Source: Abelmoschus esculentus (taxonomy: Eukaryota > Streptophyta > Magnoliopsida > Malvales > Malvaceae). From it: a stretch of 64,000 nt of DNA. How positions within the stretch are numbered: the stretch's first letter is position 1; every line of letters starts with the position of its first letter. The notes under the pieces are model-generated. The model searched no databases. It saw only the letters and a program-made list of their open reading frames with translations, and was not told where the DNA came from. The DNA lies in the NCBI GenBank assembly GCA_035048815.1, contig JAUCBN010000032.1, positions 14,657,501 through 14,721,500 of the forward strand. The letters are read 5' to 3'. This document shows, piece after piece, positions 9,776-21,353 of the stretch. A program made the position numbers and the translations under genes.

Positions 9776-10593
9776 CTAGTGTTCAACTTTAACCCGCTGG
9801 CACACCATACAACGAGACACAAACTCCGTCACATCTTTCTTTAAACCAACCCAGAAGTACACACTTTTGAGATCTCTATACATCTTCACACTACCCGGAT
9901 GCATAGCAAACGAACTAGTATGAGCTTCCGCCAAGATAGCTTGCCTCAATTCCTGATCATCCGGCACCACAACCCGACCTCTAAAACACAATACCTCATC
10001 ATCATCAAAATGATACTCGGTCGGTCTACCCTCAGCAATATCCTCCACAAAAGGTACTAAAGCCTCATCCTCTAACTGTTTCACCTTGATGATCTCAACC
10101 AAAATAGGTTTTACTTGCAACTCCGCTACCAAACCACTTTCCTTAGAAATACTCAATCTAGCAAACATTACTCTCAACTCAACCGCCGCCTTACGGCTCA
10201 AAGCATCGGCCACTACATTGGCTTTCCCCGGATGATACTCAATAGATAAATCATAATCCTTAAGCAACTCCATCCATCTTCGTTGCCTAAGGTTCAAATC
10301 CTTTTGTGACATGAGATACTTCAAACTCTTATGATCCGTGTATATAGTATACTTCTCTCCATACAAATAATATCTCCAAATCTCAAGGCAAAAACTACCG
10401 CCGCTAGCTCCAAATCATGAGTCGGATAATTCTTTTCATGTACCCTCAACTGTCTAGAAGCATAAGCTACAACTTTCCCCTCTTGTATCAAAACACACCC
10501 GGGACCTATATATGATGCATCACTATAAATCACAAAATCCTTACCAGACTCGGGTTGAACCAACATCGGAGCACTAGTCAACACCTCCTTCAA
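9776..10593 (-). pseudogene. Tekay RNase H and integrase zinc-binding domain
   Basis: Two overlapping frames in different phases (10321-10593 and 9776-10366) with a frameshift near 10330-10366. The first has the RNase H start FVIYSDASYIGPGCVL and the YASRQLRVHEKNYPTHDLEL segment. The second continues with TIYTDHKSLKYLMSQKDLN, RRWMELLKDYDL and HPGKANVVADALSRK, then the HHCC module (HTSSFAMHPG, then CMVCQRVKVEH). RNase H acidic residues are visible. The zinc module helps integrase multimerise and bind LTR ends. Confidence 0.85.
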
Positions 10594-10623
10594 CTTCTCA
10601 AAACTCTTTTGTTGACTTTCTTT

Positions 10624-11400
10624 CTACTCAAAAGGAACCTTCTTTTGCAACAGCTTGGTCATAGGAACAACAATGCTCGAAAAAGCCTCAACGAATCTAC
10701 GATAATACCCAGCCAAGCCTAGGAAACTCCGAACCTCTAACACCGATCTCGGTTTCTTCCAACCCATAACAACCGCTATCTTCTTTGGATCAACACTAAT
10801 GCCCTTTTCTGACACCACATGACCAAGAAACATCACTTCCTTTAACCAAAACTCACACTTACTTAGCTTAGCATACAACTGGTTCTCTTTCAACGCTTGC
10901 AACACTATCTGCAAATGTCGATCATGGTCTTCCTCGGTACGTGAATACACGAGGATATCATCTATGAACATTACCACAAACTGGTCCAAGTACTCGTGAA
11001 ACACCCGGTTCATTATATTCATAAAAGCAACAGGGGCATTTGTCAACCCAAATGGCATCACCAAAAACTCATAATGACCATACCTTGTCCGAAAAGCCGT
11101 TTTCAACATATCATCTTCTTTCACCTTCAACTGGTAGTACCCCGATCTCAAATCAATCTTCGTGAATACACTTGCTCCTCGAAACTAATCAAACAAATCA
11201 TCAATCCTCGGCAAAGGATACTTATTCTTCATGGTCAACTTATTCAGTTGCCGATAATCGATGCACATCCTCATCGTACCATCTTTCTTCTTTACAAACA
11301 ATACCGGTGCACCCCAAGGTGATATACTCGATCGTATAAAACCACGGTCAAGCAACTCCTGCAACTGCATCTTCAAATCCTTTAACTCCTTAGGTGTCAT
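10624..11400 (-). pseudogene. Tekay reverse transcriptase
   Basis: Frames 11185-11400 and 10624-11151 cover the RT. Fingers: RGFIRSSISPWGAPVLFVKK and RMCIDYRQLNKLTMKNKYPLPRIDDLFD. Palm: SGYYQLKVKED, FRTRYGHYEFLVMPFGLTNAP. The catalytic box VVMFIDDILVYS has both aspartates. It continues through the FLGHVVSEKGISVDP and FLGLAGYYRRFV thumb/connection blocks. A TAG at 11185-11187 replaces Q in LFDQFRGAS, and TAG at 10624-10626 replaces W. A 200-bp duplication lies at its 5' end. Confidence 0.9.
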
Positions 11401-11617
11401 GCGATAAGGAGCAATGAATACTTATTCTTCACGGTCAACTTATTCAGTTGCCGATAATCGATGCACATCCTCATCGTGACATCTTTCTTCTTCACAAACA
11501 ACACCGGTGCACCCCAAGGTGATATACTCGGTCGTATAAAACCACGGTCAAGCAACTCCTGCAACTACATCTTCAACTCTATTAACTCTTTAGGTGCCAT
11601 GCGATAAGGAGCAATGA
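11218..11617. repeat. 200-bp tandem duplication within the Tekay RT
   Basis: Bases 11218-11417 and 11418-11617 are two head-to-tail copies with an exact period of 200 bp and only scattered substitutions (roughly ten by eye). Each encodes the RT segment from APYRMxPKEL to QLNKLTxKNKY. Because 200 is not a multiple of three, the duplication throws RT out of frame relative to the upstream protease. Confidence 0.95.
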
Positions 11618-11732
11618 ACACCGGATTAGTACCAGCATAAGTCTCGATACTAAACTCCACATCACGATCGGGAGGTAATCCCGGTAACTCCTCAAGAAAA
11701 ACTTCCAGAAAATCACATACTGTTCGAATGTC

Positions 11733-12455
11733 CTATAGTCGAACCTCTCCTATCCCCGGGTTCATCATATACGCTAGATATGCTATACCACCATGTTGCA
11801 TCAACTTTTCTGCTTGTAAGGCCGAAACCACATTGGATAAGAATCCGATATACTCACTCTTTACCACAACCTCGCTACCATCTAACAACCTCAAGGTAGC
11901 TCGCTTCTTTTCAAAATCCATCACAACTCTATGCTCCGTCAACCAGTCAACACCCAGGATAAGTTTAAAACCATGAAACGGCAATTCCATCAAATCAACC
12001 TCAAAGACATGCCCTTGTACCTCCAACGGACACCTCCTATACAACCTCCTTACGGTCACCGTCTCACCCAAAGAACTAGTAACCACAACTCCCACATCTA
12101 AAACCTCAACAGGGATATCCAACAAATATGCATGCTCACTCAAAACATAAGAATGCGTAGATCCCGAATCTATCAAAGAAAACAACAATACATTTTTCAA
12201 AGAAAATGTACCTGCAACCACATCCATACCATTACGGGCCCCACACTGAGTATAAACTCTACGACCATCACCCTGCCTCTGAAAAGGACCTCTACCTCCA
12301 CCACGTCCTCTGCCAGGTACCACAACAGCCTCAGCTCGGTTACCAACCTCCCCAGCAAACCTTAGACAATCCCTCTTCTTGTGATCCTTAGATCCACAAC
12401 CAATGCATGCTCCAGTGGCCCACCAACACTCTCCCGGATGGTGCCTAGAACACAA
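11733..12455 (-). CDS. Tekay gag zinc knuckles and retropepsin
   Basis: A 240-codon frame. Residues 2-30 carry a two-knuckle nucleic-acid-binding region (C-x-R-HHPGEC, then CIGCGSKDHKKRDC, a CX2CX4HX4C knuckle). An RG-rich linker follows (GRGRGGGRG). The protease active site is LIDSGSTHSYV near residue 95, with the flap-side segments and ILGVDWLTEH near residue 167. It would bind RNA and process the polyprotein. It ends at a TAG in a position where the sequence context (RL-stop-DIRTV) suggests former Q. Plus-strand frames over this region are shadows. Confidence 0.9.
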   Translation of the reverse strand: MCSRHHPGECWWATGACIGCGSKDHKKRDCLRFAGEVGNRAEAVVVPGRGRGGGRGPFQRQGDGRRVYTQCGARNGMDVVAGTFSLKNVLLFSLIDSGSTHSYVLSEHAYLLDIPVEVLDVGVVVTSSLGETVTVRRLYRRCPLEVQGHVFEVDLMELPFHGFKLILGVDWLTEHRVVMDFEKKRATLRLLDGSEVVVKSEYIGFLSNVVSALQAEKLMQHGGIAYLAYMMNPGIGEVRL

Positions 12456-12545
12456 GTTACAAACTGTGATGTCACCACCACCTCTACCAAACTACTGAGC
12501 ACGACCGCCGTGTCCAAAATTAGCTCGGCATCGATCGGCTCTGTA

Positions 12546-13368
12546 TCAGTTATCCCGAAACCTCTTACCCTTACCACCTTGGGTGCTAGCCTTAGTAGGC
12601 CTCTTCCCGATATCATAAGACTTCCTAGCCTCCCTCAGGGACTCCTCAACATCCTTAGCCCTATTAACAAGTACATCGAACTCAGTGTACTCCTCAGCCA
12701 ACAAATATGTCTTGATCTCAGGATCCAACCCATATCGGAACCTATCACATCTCTTATGCTCCATAGGAACCAACTCAGGAGCATAGTGACTCAATCTGAT
12801 AAACTGTATCTCATAGTCAGCCACACTCATAGTGCCCTATACTAGGGACATAAACTCCCTCTTTCGCATATCCTCGTACTACGGACCCAAAAACTTCTGC
12901 ACAAAGGCGGTCCTGAAATACTCCCATGTGAGGTTAGCAACAGCTACACCCGCTTTCATGGTAGTCCACCACCTATAAGCATCTCCCTGAAGTAGAGAGA
13001 CCATGCAACCCAACCTCCGGGCATCCTGACAACCACTCTTTAGCTGAACTCGGGTCAAACCTACGAAACTCAACACCACCCAAGCTACGCAATCGCTCCA
13101 GTGGTAGCCCTAGGGTAACCACAACGGCAGGTGCGAGAGTCGGTACATACACTCCGGCTATAGTTGCCTAAAACGCACCCGTTATAGCCTGTATGAACGG
13201 GGCAAACTCTCTGAACTGGCCTCTTACTGGAACCGGAGGCACACCAGCAGATGGCACACCAACTAGTGGAAGAGGTGGAAGCGGTTCCTCTCTAACAGTC
13301 GCCTCTCCCTCTACCTGACCATAGGTGATCATGCTCGCACTAGAACTAGTCTCTCGTCTCTGAGGCAT
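12546..13368 (-). pseudogene. Tekay gag (capsid) with start codon
   Basis: The gag begins with ATG at 13366-13368 (MPQRRETSSSASM) about 300 bp inside the PBS. Pieces are 13168-13368, 12879-13079 and 12546-12830. They contain GDAYRWWTTMKAGV, LTWEYFRTAFVQKFLGP, MSVADYEIQFIRLSHYAPELV and CDRFRYGLDPEIKTYLL, the classic Retrotrans_gag blocks. Breaks: TAG near 13166 (probably W or Q), one small insertion near 13030 that shifts the frame, TAG near 12877 (GP-stop-YEDMRK) and TAG near 12838 (SLV-stop-GTMSV). Confidence 0.85.
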
Positions 13369-13654
13369 TATCCAATTACTTCAAACATGCAATTTTAAAA
13401 CATGATCTTAAGACATAATAAACTTACATTCGGGTAAGATCCAAGGGAAACCGAAGAACATTTAAAAATATGTTGACATTGGCAATGTGTAATCAACCAC
13501 TCCTTTTTACCCAATAATACTCTAGGTACACTCACAAAGTATAGGTGTTCACACATCAACAATATATCACATTCATTCTTATACTTTAACAAACTAATCA
13601 CAAAACTTAACAAACCAACGCGTGCTTTGACAAACCAACTACACACTTTACAAA

Positions 13655-13670
13655 CCTGGCTCTGATACCA
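13655..13670 (-). other. Tekay primer-binding site (initiator Met tRNA type)
   Basis: Read on the minus strand the sequence immediately inside the LTR is TGGTATCAGAGCCAGG, a few bases after the LTR terminus at 13676. TGGTATCAGAGC is the standard PBS complementary to the 3' end of plant initiator methionine tRNA. Confidence 0.9.
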
Positions 13671-13675
13671 CCAAA

Positions 13676-16600
13676 TGTAACCCCCTTAGCCCGGCCTAGA
13701 CGAAACTGACACTAATGGGTTACACGGGGAATATCAAACCAAACCCGTGAAGGTCCGATTCGATAAAAAATCCTAAAACCGTTATATTTTTTTGTATTTT
13801 TTATTTCCTATATGCATAATCTTATTCCTACATGTCAAGGTCTCATACAAGGCATTAACGGAAACAAACCAATCATAAACTAATATCTGATTAAACACTT
13901 AAGTAAATTATGGACTAAAACGTAAAACTTTTAAATTCTATTAATAAAGTATAAATTCTTTTCATCAAAGTTCAATTAAACACACAAGTATCCTTCACAG
14001 TAAATTTCAAGTCAAAAGGATCATTCTAACATCACCAATTACATGTTTCTCTAATTTAGGGACCAAAATGTAAATCTTCCAAATTACAAGGAATTCATTC
14101 AAATTAAGTTAACCATCTTGAAATTAAGTCAATTTTATACATTCATATGAAATTTCAGCTTAAAATAACGTTTGTAGGTACCCTAATCAAACAAAGGAAG
14201 ATATCCAGGACTAAAGTATAATTATCAATTCCTGGTAGTCAAAGGTTTCGAAACCTTCCAGAAGGTTTCGAAACTTTTTTTAAAAGGTTTCAAAACTTCC
14301 TTGAAAGTTTTGAAACTTTTCGCGTCCAATACCTTTCTAGAATTGAAATTGCCCGCAAGGTTTCTGAACCTTCCTAAAGGTTTCGAAACTATTTGACAAA
14401 GGTTTCGGAACCTTCACTAAGGTTTCAAAACTTTGGGTCTGGAACCAAAAGTTCCGTCACACTAAGTGAATCTAACAATACAATACACAACCATTAATCA
14501 CTTCCAACTATATGCATAATTCCTGGGCATAATTAACAACTTATAACACATGATTAACAATGTCACGGACATCAATCAAACTATAGGCATGCTTCCTAGA
14601 AGATGGTTAAAAACATAACAATCATGCAAGTACATGCTTCAACAATCCAAAAAATTCTATTGTCCATCAATTAACAATCAAGCAACATAGGTCTTATTTT
14701 AACATTAACCAAAGTCTAAGTTCACACTCCTCATATTGGTTGGGTTTACACATTGCCATGCCCCAATTTATTTGCCAAAAACATACCAAATTTGAAGTAG
14801 TCCTTCCCCTTGGTTTCCTTGCCTCGAACAAAGTCCCAAGTGCCTTCATTTTTCTAAAAGGATGAAAAGAGAGCTTAAGCAAATATGCTTAGTGAGGAAG
14901 CTCTACACAAGATCATCAATGTATCTATTTAAAACCATAATGATACCATAATTTGCAATGCATCACTAAAACCATGCATGCTCTCATTTCATGTTCATGT
15001 TCATTAGAACAAATGCTTCCTTGAGATTACACAACCTTATCAAAACAATTTATAAATGATGCACAATGTCCTTCTTAAGTTCATGTATGTATATTGGCAT
15101 TCTAGTGACCACTTAATATGAACCTTGAGTTCACCGAATACACGGATCTATTGTTAAAGACCATTGTCTCGTCATGACACGAAGTCACCATTGATATGAC
15201 ACCAAGTCACCATTGACATGACATAAAGTCACCATTGACATGACACGAAGTCACCATTATAGCACTATCACGCACGATCGGACATATAGTCACCCTTGTT
15301 ACGTGTAGGCGGCTCTACCACGCACGGTTGGACACAAAGTCACCCTTGTTACGTGTAGGCAATTTTCTATATTCTCAATTTTGTTTATAGTGCACTTAAG
15401 ACAATCCTAATGACATGTCATTCGTATTCGAATCTAAAGTTAATGTCACTAAGACAATATCATAATCAAATGTGCATGATAACTTGTTGCTCATAATGCA
15501 TGCATAATATGTTCAACAAATGAACCAAAAGCCATGCCCAAGGGCACCATCATATATAAGGCAATTAACCATATTGTATTCCAAATCATTTCTCATAATT
15601 TTCCATAATCATGGATGCTAGATAAGCTATGTATTTCAGCAAGTATTTCTCATGCATATACCAATTCAAATCATGTTCATGCATTTCCAAGAATCTCATT
15701 GCATTACCAACATTAATGCCTTTATCAAATGTAGCCGAAACTCATGTTGATATATCAAAAACATTTACTTCACTTAATCTTGAACTATGAAAGGTTTTCA
15801 CACTCTTCCATAGTCCCCAAAACAGAACCGTACCAAACGCGATTCGCTTTAAGTCCGAAAACACTCACCGACAAGCAAAACGAGCTTTTGCCGATATCCC
15901 GATGATCGCGCCAATACACCAGCACTCAAGCATCTTCTTGTACCTCTTCTACAACATTAAAAACACAGATTTCTTACATTATAACATGCTTTAACCATCA
16001 GCCGCTTCATACCTCCATAACACTACCGAAAAACCTAGCCGAAAACACCGAAACTTAGCCAAAACACATTCGAAACATCAAAAGCCCAAAACCTAATGAT
16101 TCTAGCATCTAATCCACTTCAATTATGAACCAAAAACACATCCAAACCATCCTTATATCTCTAACAACATTAAAGCACCTAAAACAGCGCCTAAAACAAC
16201 CAAAAAACACCTTAAAACAACACTAATTGCATTATTCCGGGATTAAATTAATATGCCATCAAATAAAGACTCAATTAATCATTTAATTGAAATATTAACA
16301 TAATTAAATCCATCTAATTTCAGCATTGAATGAGATCTAAAAAGATGTCACAAAAACATTCACAAAATCATTAGATCTAACATTGAAAATATAGAATTAA
16401 GTTTTATTCAAAGATTAGCAAGCTAATACTTGAGAATTTCAATAAAGAATCTTAGAAAAGAGTTATAATCCAGAAAATTACCTTTGAGATCTATTCAACA
16501 AAAAGATGAAGTTTTCCCCTTCTTGATTCCTTGTAAATTGGTGTTGATTTGATAAAATTGATGGTTAGGTTTTGTAAAGAATGGAAAGATGATTAAAATG

Positions 16601-17142
16601 ATGTAATCTTTTTTGAAAAAGATGCAAAAATCAGCAAGGAATTGAAGAAAAGAGATGAAGGAAAATGGAGAGAAAATGAGAGAGAAATATGAGAGAAAAA
16701 AGGTAGTTTTGTGAGAAAATGGTTATCATCTTTAATTAAACTAATTAAAAAACATTTTGGTAAATAAATCATTATTAAAAATTAAATTGGGTTTATGGCC
16801 CTCTAAGGATTATAAGTTTAGTTTGCTTTTCAATTTAGTCACTAAAACAACTATTTTCGAAAATCACCAATTAAGTCCTCAATTTTCTAAAAATTACAAA
16901 TTGGTCACTTATGCATAATTAAGCATAATTAAAAATCAATATAAAGTTCAAATTACTTTCTTTTAATTTTTGAAACATATTTTATTATTTTTAAACCCTA
17001 TTCCAAAATTATTATTTTTCTTAATTAAAAATATTCTTATTTTATATTTCCCCGGAATAATGAACCGGAGAACCCGATTCGACCCGAATCGAATTCTCCT
17101 GACTAAGGCCTAAACTAATAACCCCGAAATCGGGATGTTACA
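13676..17142 (-). repeat. Tekay 5' LTR
   Basis: TGTAAC...GTTACA, 3467 bp, collinear with 5177-8633. It includes the TTTCGAAA array at 14241-14434 and the 22-bp repeats at 15175-15359. In the sampled array block the two LTRs differ at about 7 percent of sites by eye, mostly transitions. Other blocks look closer. No gene seen. Confidence 0.95.
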
Positions 17143-18790
17143 AGACAATGGATATTTATGATGAAGGTGTAAGATGGAAATGCTATGGCAATTCTAGAGT
17201 ACAAGCAACTAAAATTTGCCAAGGCAAAGTAGAATTGATGATGATGGCAAGGTGGATGTATGAAGGTGATATGTGAGCGTATAGCAGAGCGATTGCATGA
17301 TGGTAAGCAAAGTAAAGAAAGTTGTAAATGCGAGGGTGGAAATAGGATGCAAGAACACGTTAAACAATATATTGTACTTCTCCTCTATTGATGAGCTCTC
17401 TAGGGAATGACTGATGGTGGCTTCTATGGTTTCCTACCCCTTACCCCTACGTAACATATAGCTGCTATATTGTATACTTACTCGACTGAGGTTTTTAAAG
17501 TATTCCCGCTCTCTCGAGTCATAGGAACTTGACAAACTAAAATGTCATGGTATTTTCGCCTGTCACGCGAATGACACCTTAGCATATCGATAAAGCACCC
17601 TCCTTTTAGTCGTTGAAGCCTTCACCTACGCCTCTCTCGAGTGCTCTAGGATCCAACTAGGCCCTATTTTCAGTCTAGAACCCATTGCTCACGTAGATCC
17701 TCCCTTAGCTCCTCTCGGATGATCTAAGGATCTATAGTTACGCCTCTCTTGAGTGCTCTAACATGTATCTAAACCATGGACACTCTCGTGCCTCTTACAA
17801 AGTTTAAATAATTACCAACAATGAGCAAAGTAAATATATAAACACTTAGCATGTAATACATTAAATAGAAATAAAAGTTAATCATCCATAAAAGCTACCA
17901 CCGAAACAAGGTTACATGGTAGAGCTAAATGTTGAGAATAATCATCCACATTAAACTTAAACATCTAAAATTAATCCTCATGAAAATATAAACAAAATAA
18001 AGCAAGAAGGACTAGAAGACACCCTCGGTGTGCACCGCTGCCAGCTCTTCAACCACAATGGACGCCTTGGTGTGTTAAACCCTCTTGGGTGCTTAGCACA
18101 TCACTCCCGTCGAGTTCTATCAATGGAGTTCCCCTTGGCCGAAAGTTGGAGGAGAAAGGTGAGATCTTTCCGTCGCCGTAAAGACCGCCGCAAAAATGCC
18201 TCTTTTTCTTTGTTTTTGTTTTCCCGAAAAATCCTCTTTTTTGTGTAGGTCACCATGTCTTTTAAAAAGGGTTAAAAACCCTAAAAGATGTGTAAAAATC
18301 CATTTTTGCCCTCATTTTTGTCCTAACATTTCTGCAGGACTGATAGAGGTGACAGTAGTCCCTTATTGATGTGGCTCGCATACATGCCATATTCTTTGTG
18401 GTCCCCTAGTGAGGTGGCTGTAGCCAGTTGTATTGGTCCCGATCGGCTGTGATAGCACCAGCTGATACTCTTATCAAAATATCTCTTTGTCGTTTAGCTC
18501 AGCCAGGAGTTCTCTAGCTTTGCCATGGCATTTTTCTTCTGCCATCCTTCTGAGAATGCCATGACAAATTGCCTCAACTTCCGTTTTGCTTTACCTGCAC
18601 AACACTACTAAAAACAACTACCTTTCCCATTAAATAGCACATATTACCACCTCAAAATGTCAAGGCATATCTAAAAGACTATATGCAATGTCATGAGCCT
18701 AAATGAAGCTAAATGAACCTATATGAGCCTAAGGACACTCAATAACTTGAGTAAAAAGGCCTAAAATATAGCCTTTTTGCGGAGTTATCA

Positions 18791-18827
18791 CACCCCCAAA
18801 CTTAAGCTATTGCTTGTCCTCAAGCAA
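18791..18827 (-). other. Athila-A polypurine tract with upstream hairpin
   Basis: On the minus strand the hairpin TTGCTTG-AGGA-CAAGCAA (18810-18827) is followed about 7 nt later by AAGTTTGGGGGTG (18791-18803), directly against the LTR that begins TGATAACTCC at 18790. The purine run is the expected plus-strand primer. The hairpin just before it is unusual, and the same arrangement recurs in Athila-B. Confidence 0.85.
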
Positions 18828-19693
18828 TGGATAACAACTAGCAGAGAAAGAATGTCATGACATTGTCAAAATCTAGGTAAGCAATAGGTCAGAGTTTTAG
18901 CCCTCAGAAAATGCCATGGCATAAACATATAAGACTCGAGGAAATTGCAAGAACATTACCCTAAAACCAGGTCGGATGCGAGTGTGTGTGAGTGAGTGTA
19001 TCCTTTCCATGCTTAGTTAACTTAGAAAAATTCTAAGGAATGTTCACTATTCTAGCAGAACATATCTGTTCATTAAAGCACGTTTTTAATACGCCTCATG
19101 TATTATTATTATTATTATTTTTACATAATAGAAAATGCCAACAAACTGCTACGAGAGGAGACAGCCTGTCACACTACCTTCTACTCATGCCATAGCTGTC
19201 ATTTATTTAAACGCAGTATCCAGGCAATGTCATGACAAGTTAAAAGTGTAGCGTCACCCTGTGTCTCTTTCAGTAACTCATATGCACATGGAAATGCCCT
19301 GGCATATCGGAGTATCCCTCTACAGATATGTCCAAACATTTATTCTTAACTTCTAATACTAAACTATTTGGGGTTCTCTATTAACAAAACAATTTACTAA
19401 AGCATGCTAAGCTATTCAAGTTTACATTCTATAAAAATTTTCTAACTTCCCTAAGCATGTAGAACATACACTCGTGTAATAATAAAATAATCACAAACAA
19501 CCAAATCCTAAGGCAATTTCTATTCAAATCCCAAGTCATGCATATTCAATTCCATTTCTGGCCATATAAGGTATATCATCATCGGGCATCACTAACTATA
19601 ACACTAAAAACTTAACCTAAACTTTCACAGATGTCATGGCATATTTCTACAACTACTACTATCGTGCACATGAAGTAGAGTAAAGAATGATAC

Positions 19694-19729
19694 CTCCCCC
19701 AAACTTGAGACAAGCATTATCCTCAATGC
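19694..19729 (-). other. Second, internal hairpin plus polypurine module of Athila-A
   Basis: On the minus strand GCATT-GAGGAT-AATGC (19714-19729) is followed by CAAGTTTGGGGGAGG (19692-19704). It resembles the LTR-adjacent module at 18791-18827 and lies about 0.9 kb upstream of it, after the env-like ORF. The 18828-19690 interval between the two modules holds no gene. Confidence 0.75.
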
Positions 19730-20320
19730 AACTAAAAAAAAATTAAACTATGTTAAATGCAATGCAATAAAATGAAATACAATGATATGTACCTTGGCTA
19801 CTTGGGCAGTGTGGTGGCAATTCGGCGTGATGTTCGGCGCTTCAGCGAGGTAGGCTGACTTCAGGGTCAGTCTCTGCATCGGTTCCCCGTGATTTTGACT
19901 TGCCAGCAGCTAAAGGTGGGGTGGGTTGTTTCCCAACTAACATTTTGATTTTGCACTTGGATTTCTTCCTTGTAGGAGAGGGCATTTGTTAATCAACTGT
20001 TGGGGCTGCTGGTTGGTGTTCTTCTTGTTGTGCGGTTGGTGCGGGTGGGTCTTCAAAAAGTGAAAAATGAAACTAGCTCCATGATCCTTTTCAGCAGTAG
20101 GTTCTGGTTGGTCTTAAGTCTGAGCTTGCTCCTCTGAAAATGCCGTGACATTTTCAGGAGTTCGTTCTCGAGTAGGTGATTGTGCTTCCTGGTCTTGCTC
20201 CTCGGTCTTTAGATCTATTGGTCGTGCCTCTTCAGACGGCTCAGCTAGTGATGGTACCTGATTTAGATCAGTTGTAGCTCGCTTGGTCGGAGTTGAAGCA
20301 GCTGTAAATGCTATGACATT

Positions 20321-21353
20321 TTATGTTGCAGTAGGTAATATTGAGTCTGGGAAAGCAGAAAATTCTTGATCGAGCGGAGGAAGTATCTCTGATAGGTAAG
20401 CTTTGATGACTTCATCTCTTTCCTTCGTATAGAGGAAGAATTCTTTGAGATTGTTGGACAAGTCATTCACTTTTGCCATGGTATTCTTGGATAGCTCCAG
20501 TGCCTCATCTTTATAGAATGGGGCCCTTCCTCTAACAACAGCAGCATGCGAAGATTCCGTCTGCTCATCTATGTTTCCCATTAAAGATGTCACCTTCTCG
20601 ATAGTTAGCCCTTTCATTCCTTCTAAAATCTCATCATATTGATCTTCCAGGACACCCTTTTTTCTAGCACAAAGCCGTGATTAGGTTTGGGAATATGAGG
20701 GTGCTCTTGGGTCTCTTCCAACAAGCATGCGTCTCTTGCATAATAATCCTCCCTATATCTATGGGGCAGCCATATAGAATGGAATGTAACAGTATAAGGC
20801 GGGGAAAACTCACAGTTGTATGATGCGAGGTAGGCATCAACTTATATCTAACAAAATGGTTCCACAACCAGGTATTGGGAAGTAAAGACTCTCGGTTCAC
20901 CGTGCGCCTTGCCGCTTATTGACCATTCTACTCGGTCTCGGGTAGACATAAATCTTCCTTCACGCCTTGGTAGGTTTCATAATCAACCTCTTCTTCCTTT
21001 TTGGCATGGAGGTCCACTCCTTGGGGAATCTTGAAGAATCGGTTGATAGCGGTGTTGGTGAAGTGAATATTTTTGCCCCAAACATAAACATATTTCTGGT
21101 ATGGGATATGGATGTTGGCGTAGAATTCGCGCACTAGGGTGGCGTTGACGGAGCCTGGATGGGTGTCAAACTTCTCCCAATGGTGTTGCGCCACCACATC
21201 CTTCACCTCTGGTCCTATCTCATCGGATATATTGAAGCCTAGTTCGAACAGAATTCTTCGATTCTTGAAGCTCTTGAATCTTTCTCCCGCCGCTTGGTCT
21301 ACAAAAACGAAAGGAGGGGGTGGTGAGGATCCTAAGGGTCTCGTGCGTACCAT
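20321..21353 (-). pseudogene. Athila-A env-position ORF (putative plant transposon protein domain)
   Basis: Frames 20928-21353, 20664-20900 and 20321-20617 form one broken ORF in the place where Athila elements carry their env-like gene. It starts at ATG 21351-21353 with a P-rich leader (GSSPPPPF) and has FKSFKNRRILFELGF, VREFYANI, WGKNIHFTNTAINRFF and the W-NHFVRYKLMPTSH segment. It ends with a helical, K/E-rich tail. Athila-B carries a homologous ORF at 30072. I see no signal peptide or convincing membrane helix in this copy, so an envelope role is not supported by sequence. Stops lie near 20926 (TAG, probably W), 20914 and 20662. Confidence 0.7.

Larger units (their letters stand above)
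5177..17142 (-). mobile_element. Complete Tekay (Del)-type chromovirus with 3.46-kb LTRs (level 5)
   Basis: Both LTRs begin TGTAAC and end GTTACA (perfect 6-bp terminal inverted repeat): 5177-8633 and 13676-17142. The target duplication AGACA occurs at 5172-5176 and 17143-17147. The insertion sits inside the left LTR of Athila-A. Right to left on the minus strand: PBS for initiator-Met tRNA, gag with two zinc knuckles, protease, RT, RNase H, integrase, GPY/F and chromodomain-like tail, and polypurine tract. Domain order and the C-terminal tail indicate the Tekay/Del branch of chromoviruses. It is complete end to end but coding is broken by about a dozen stops, one frameshift and a 200-bp tandem duplication. 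Confidence 0.95.
4978..18790 (-). repeat. Athila-A 3' LTR, split by the Tekay element
   Basis: Begins TGGTGTGTTCTGTG at 4978 and stops at 5176 where Tekay starts. It resumes after the duplicated AGACA (17143-17147) and ends in GGAGTTATCA at 18790, next to the polypurine tract. The same sequence in the same order forms the uninterrupted LTR at 37633-39470. Without the insertion it is about 1842 bp. A short GC-rich stretch near 18030-18200 gives a 72-codon frame that I regard as chance. Confidence 0.9.

Noticed and set aside
12132..12845. Plus-strand frames of 60-154 codons opposite the Tekay gag and protease
   Set aside because: Shadows of minus-strand coding: the minus frames hold zinc knuckles and the DSG protease motif.
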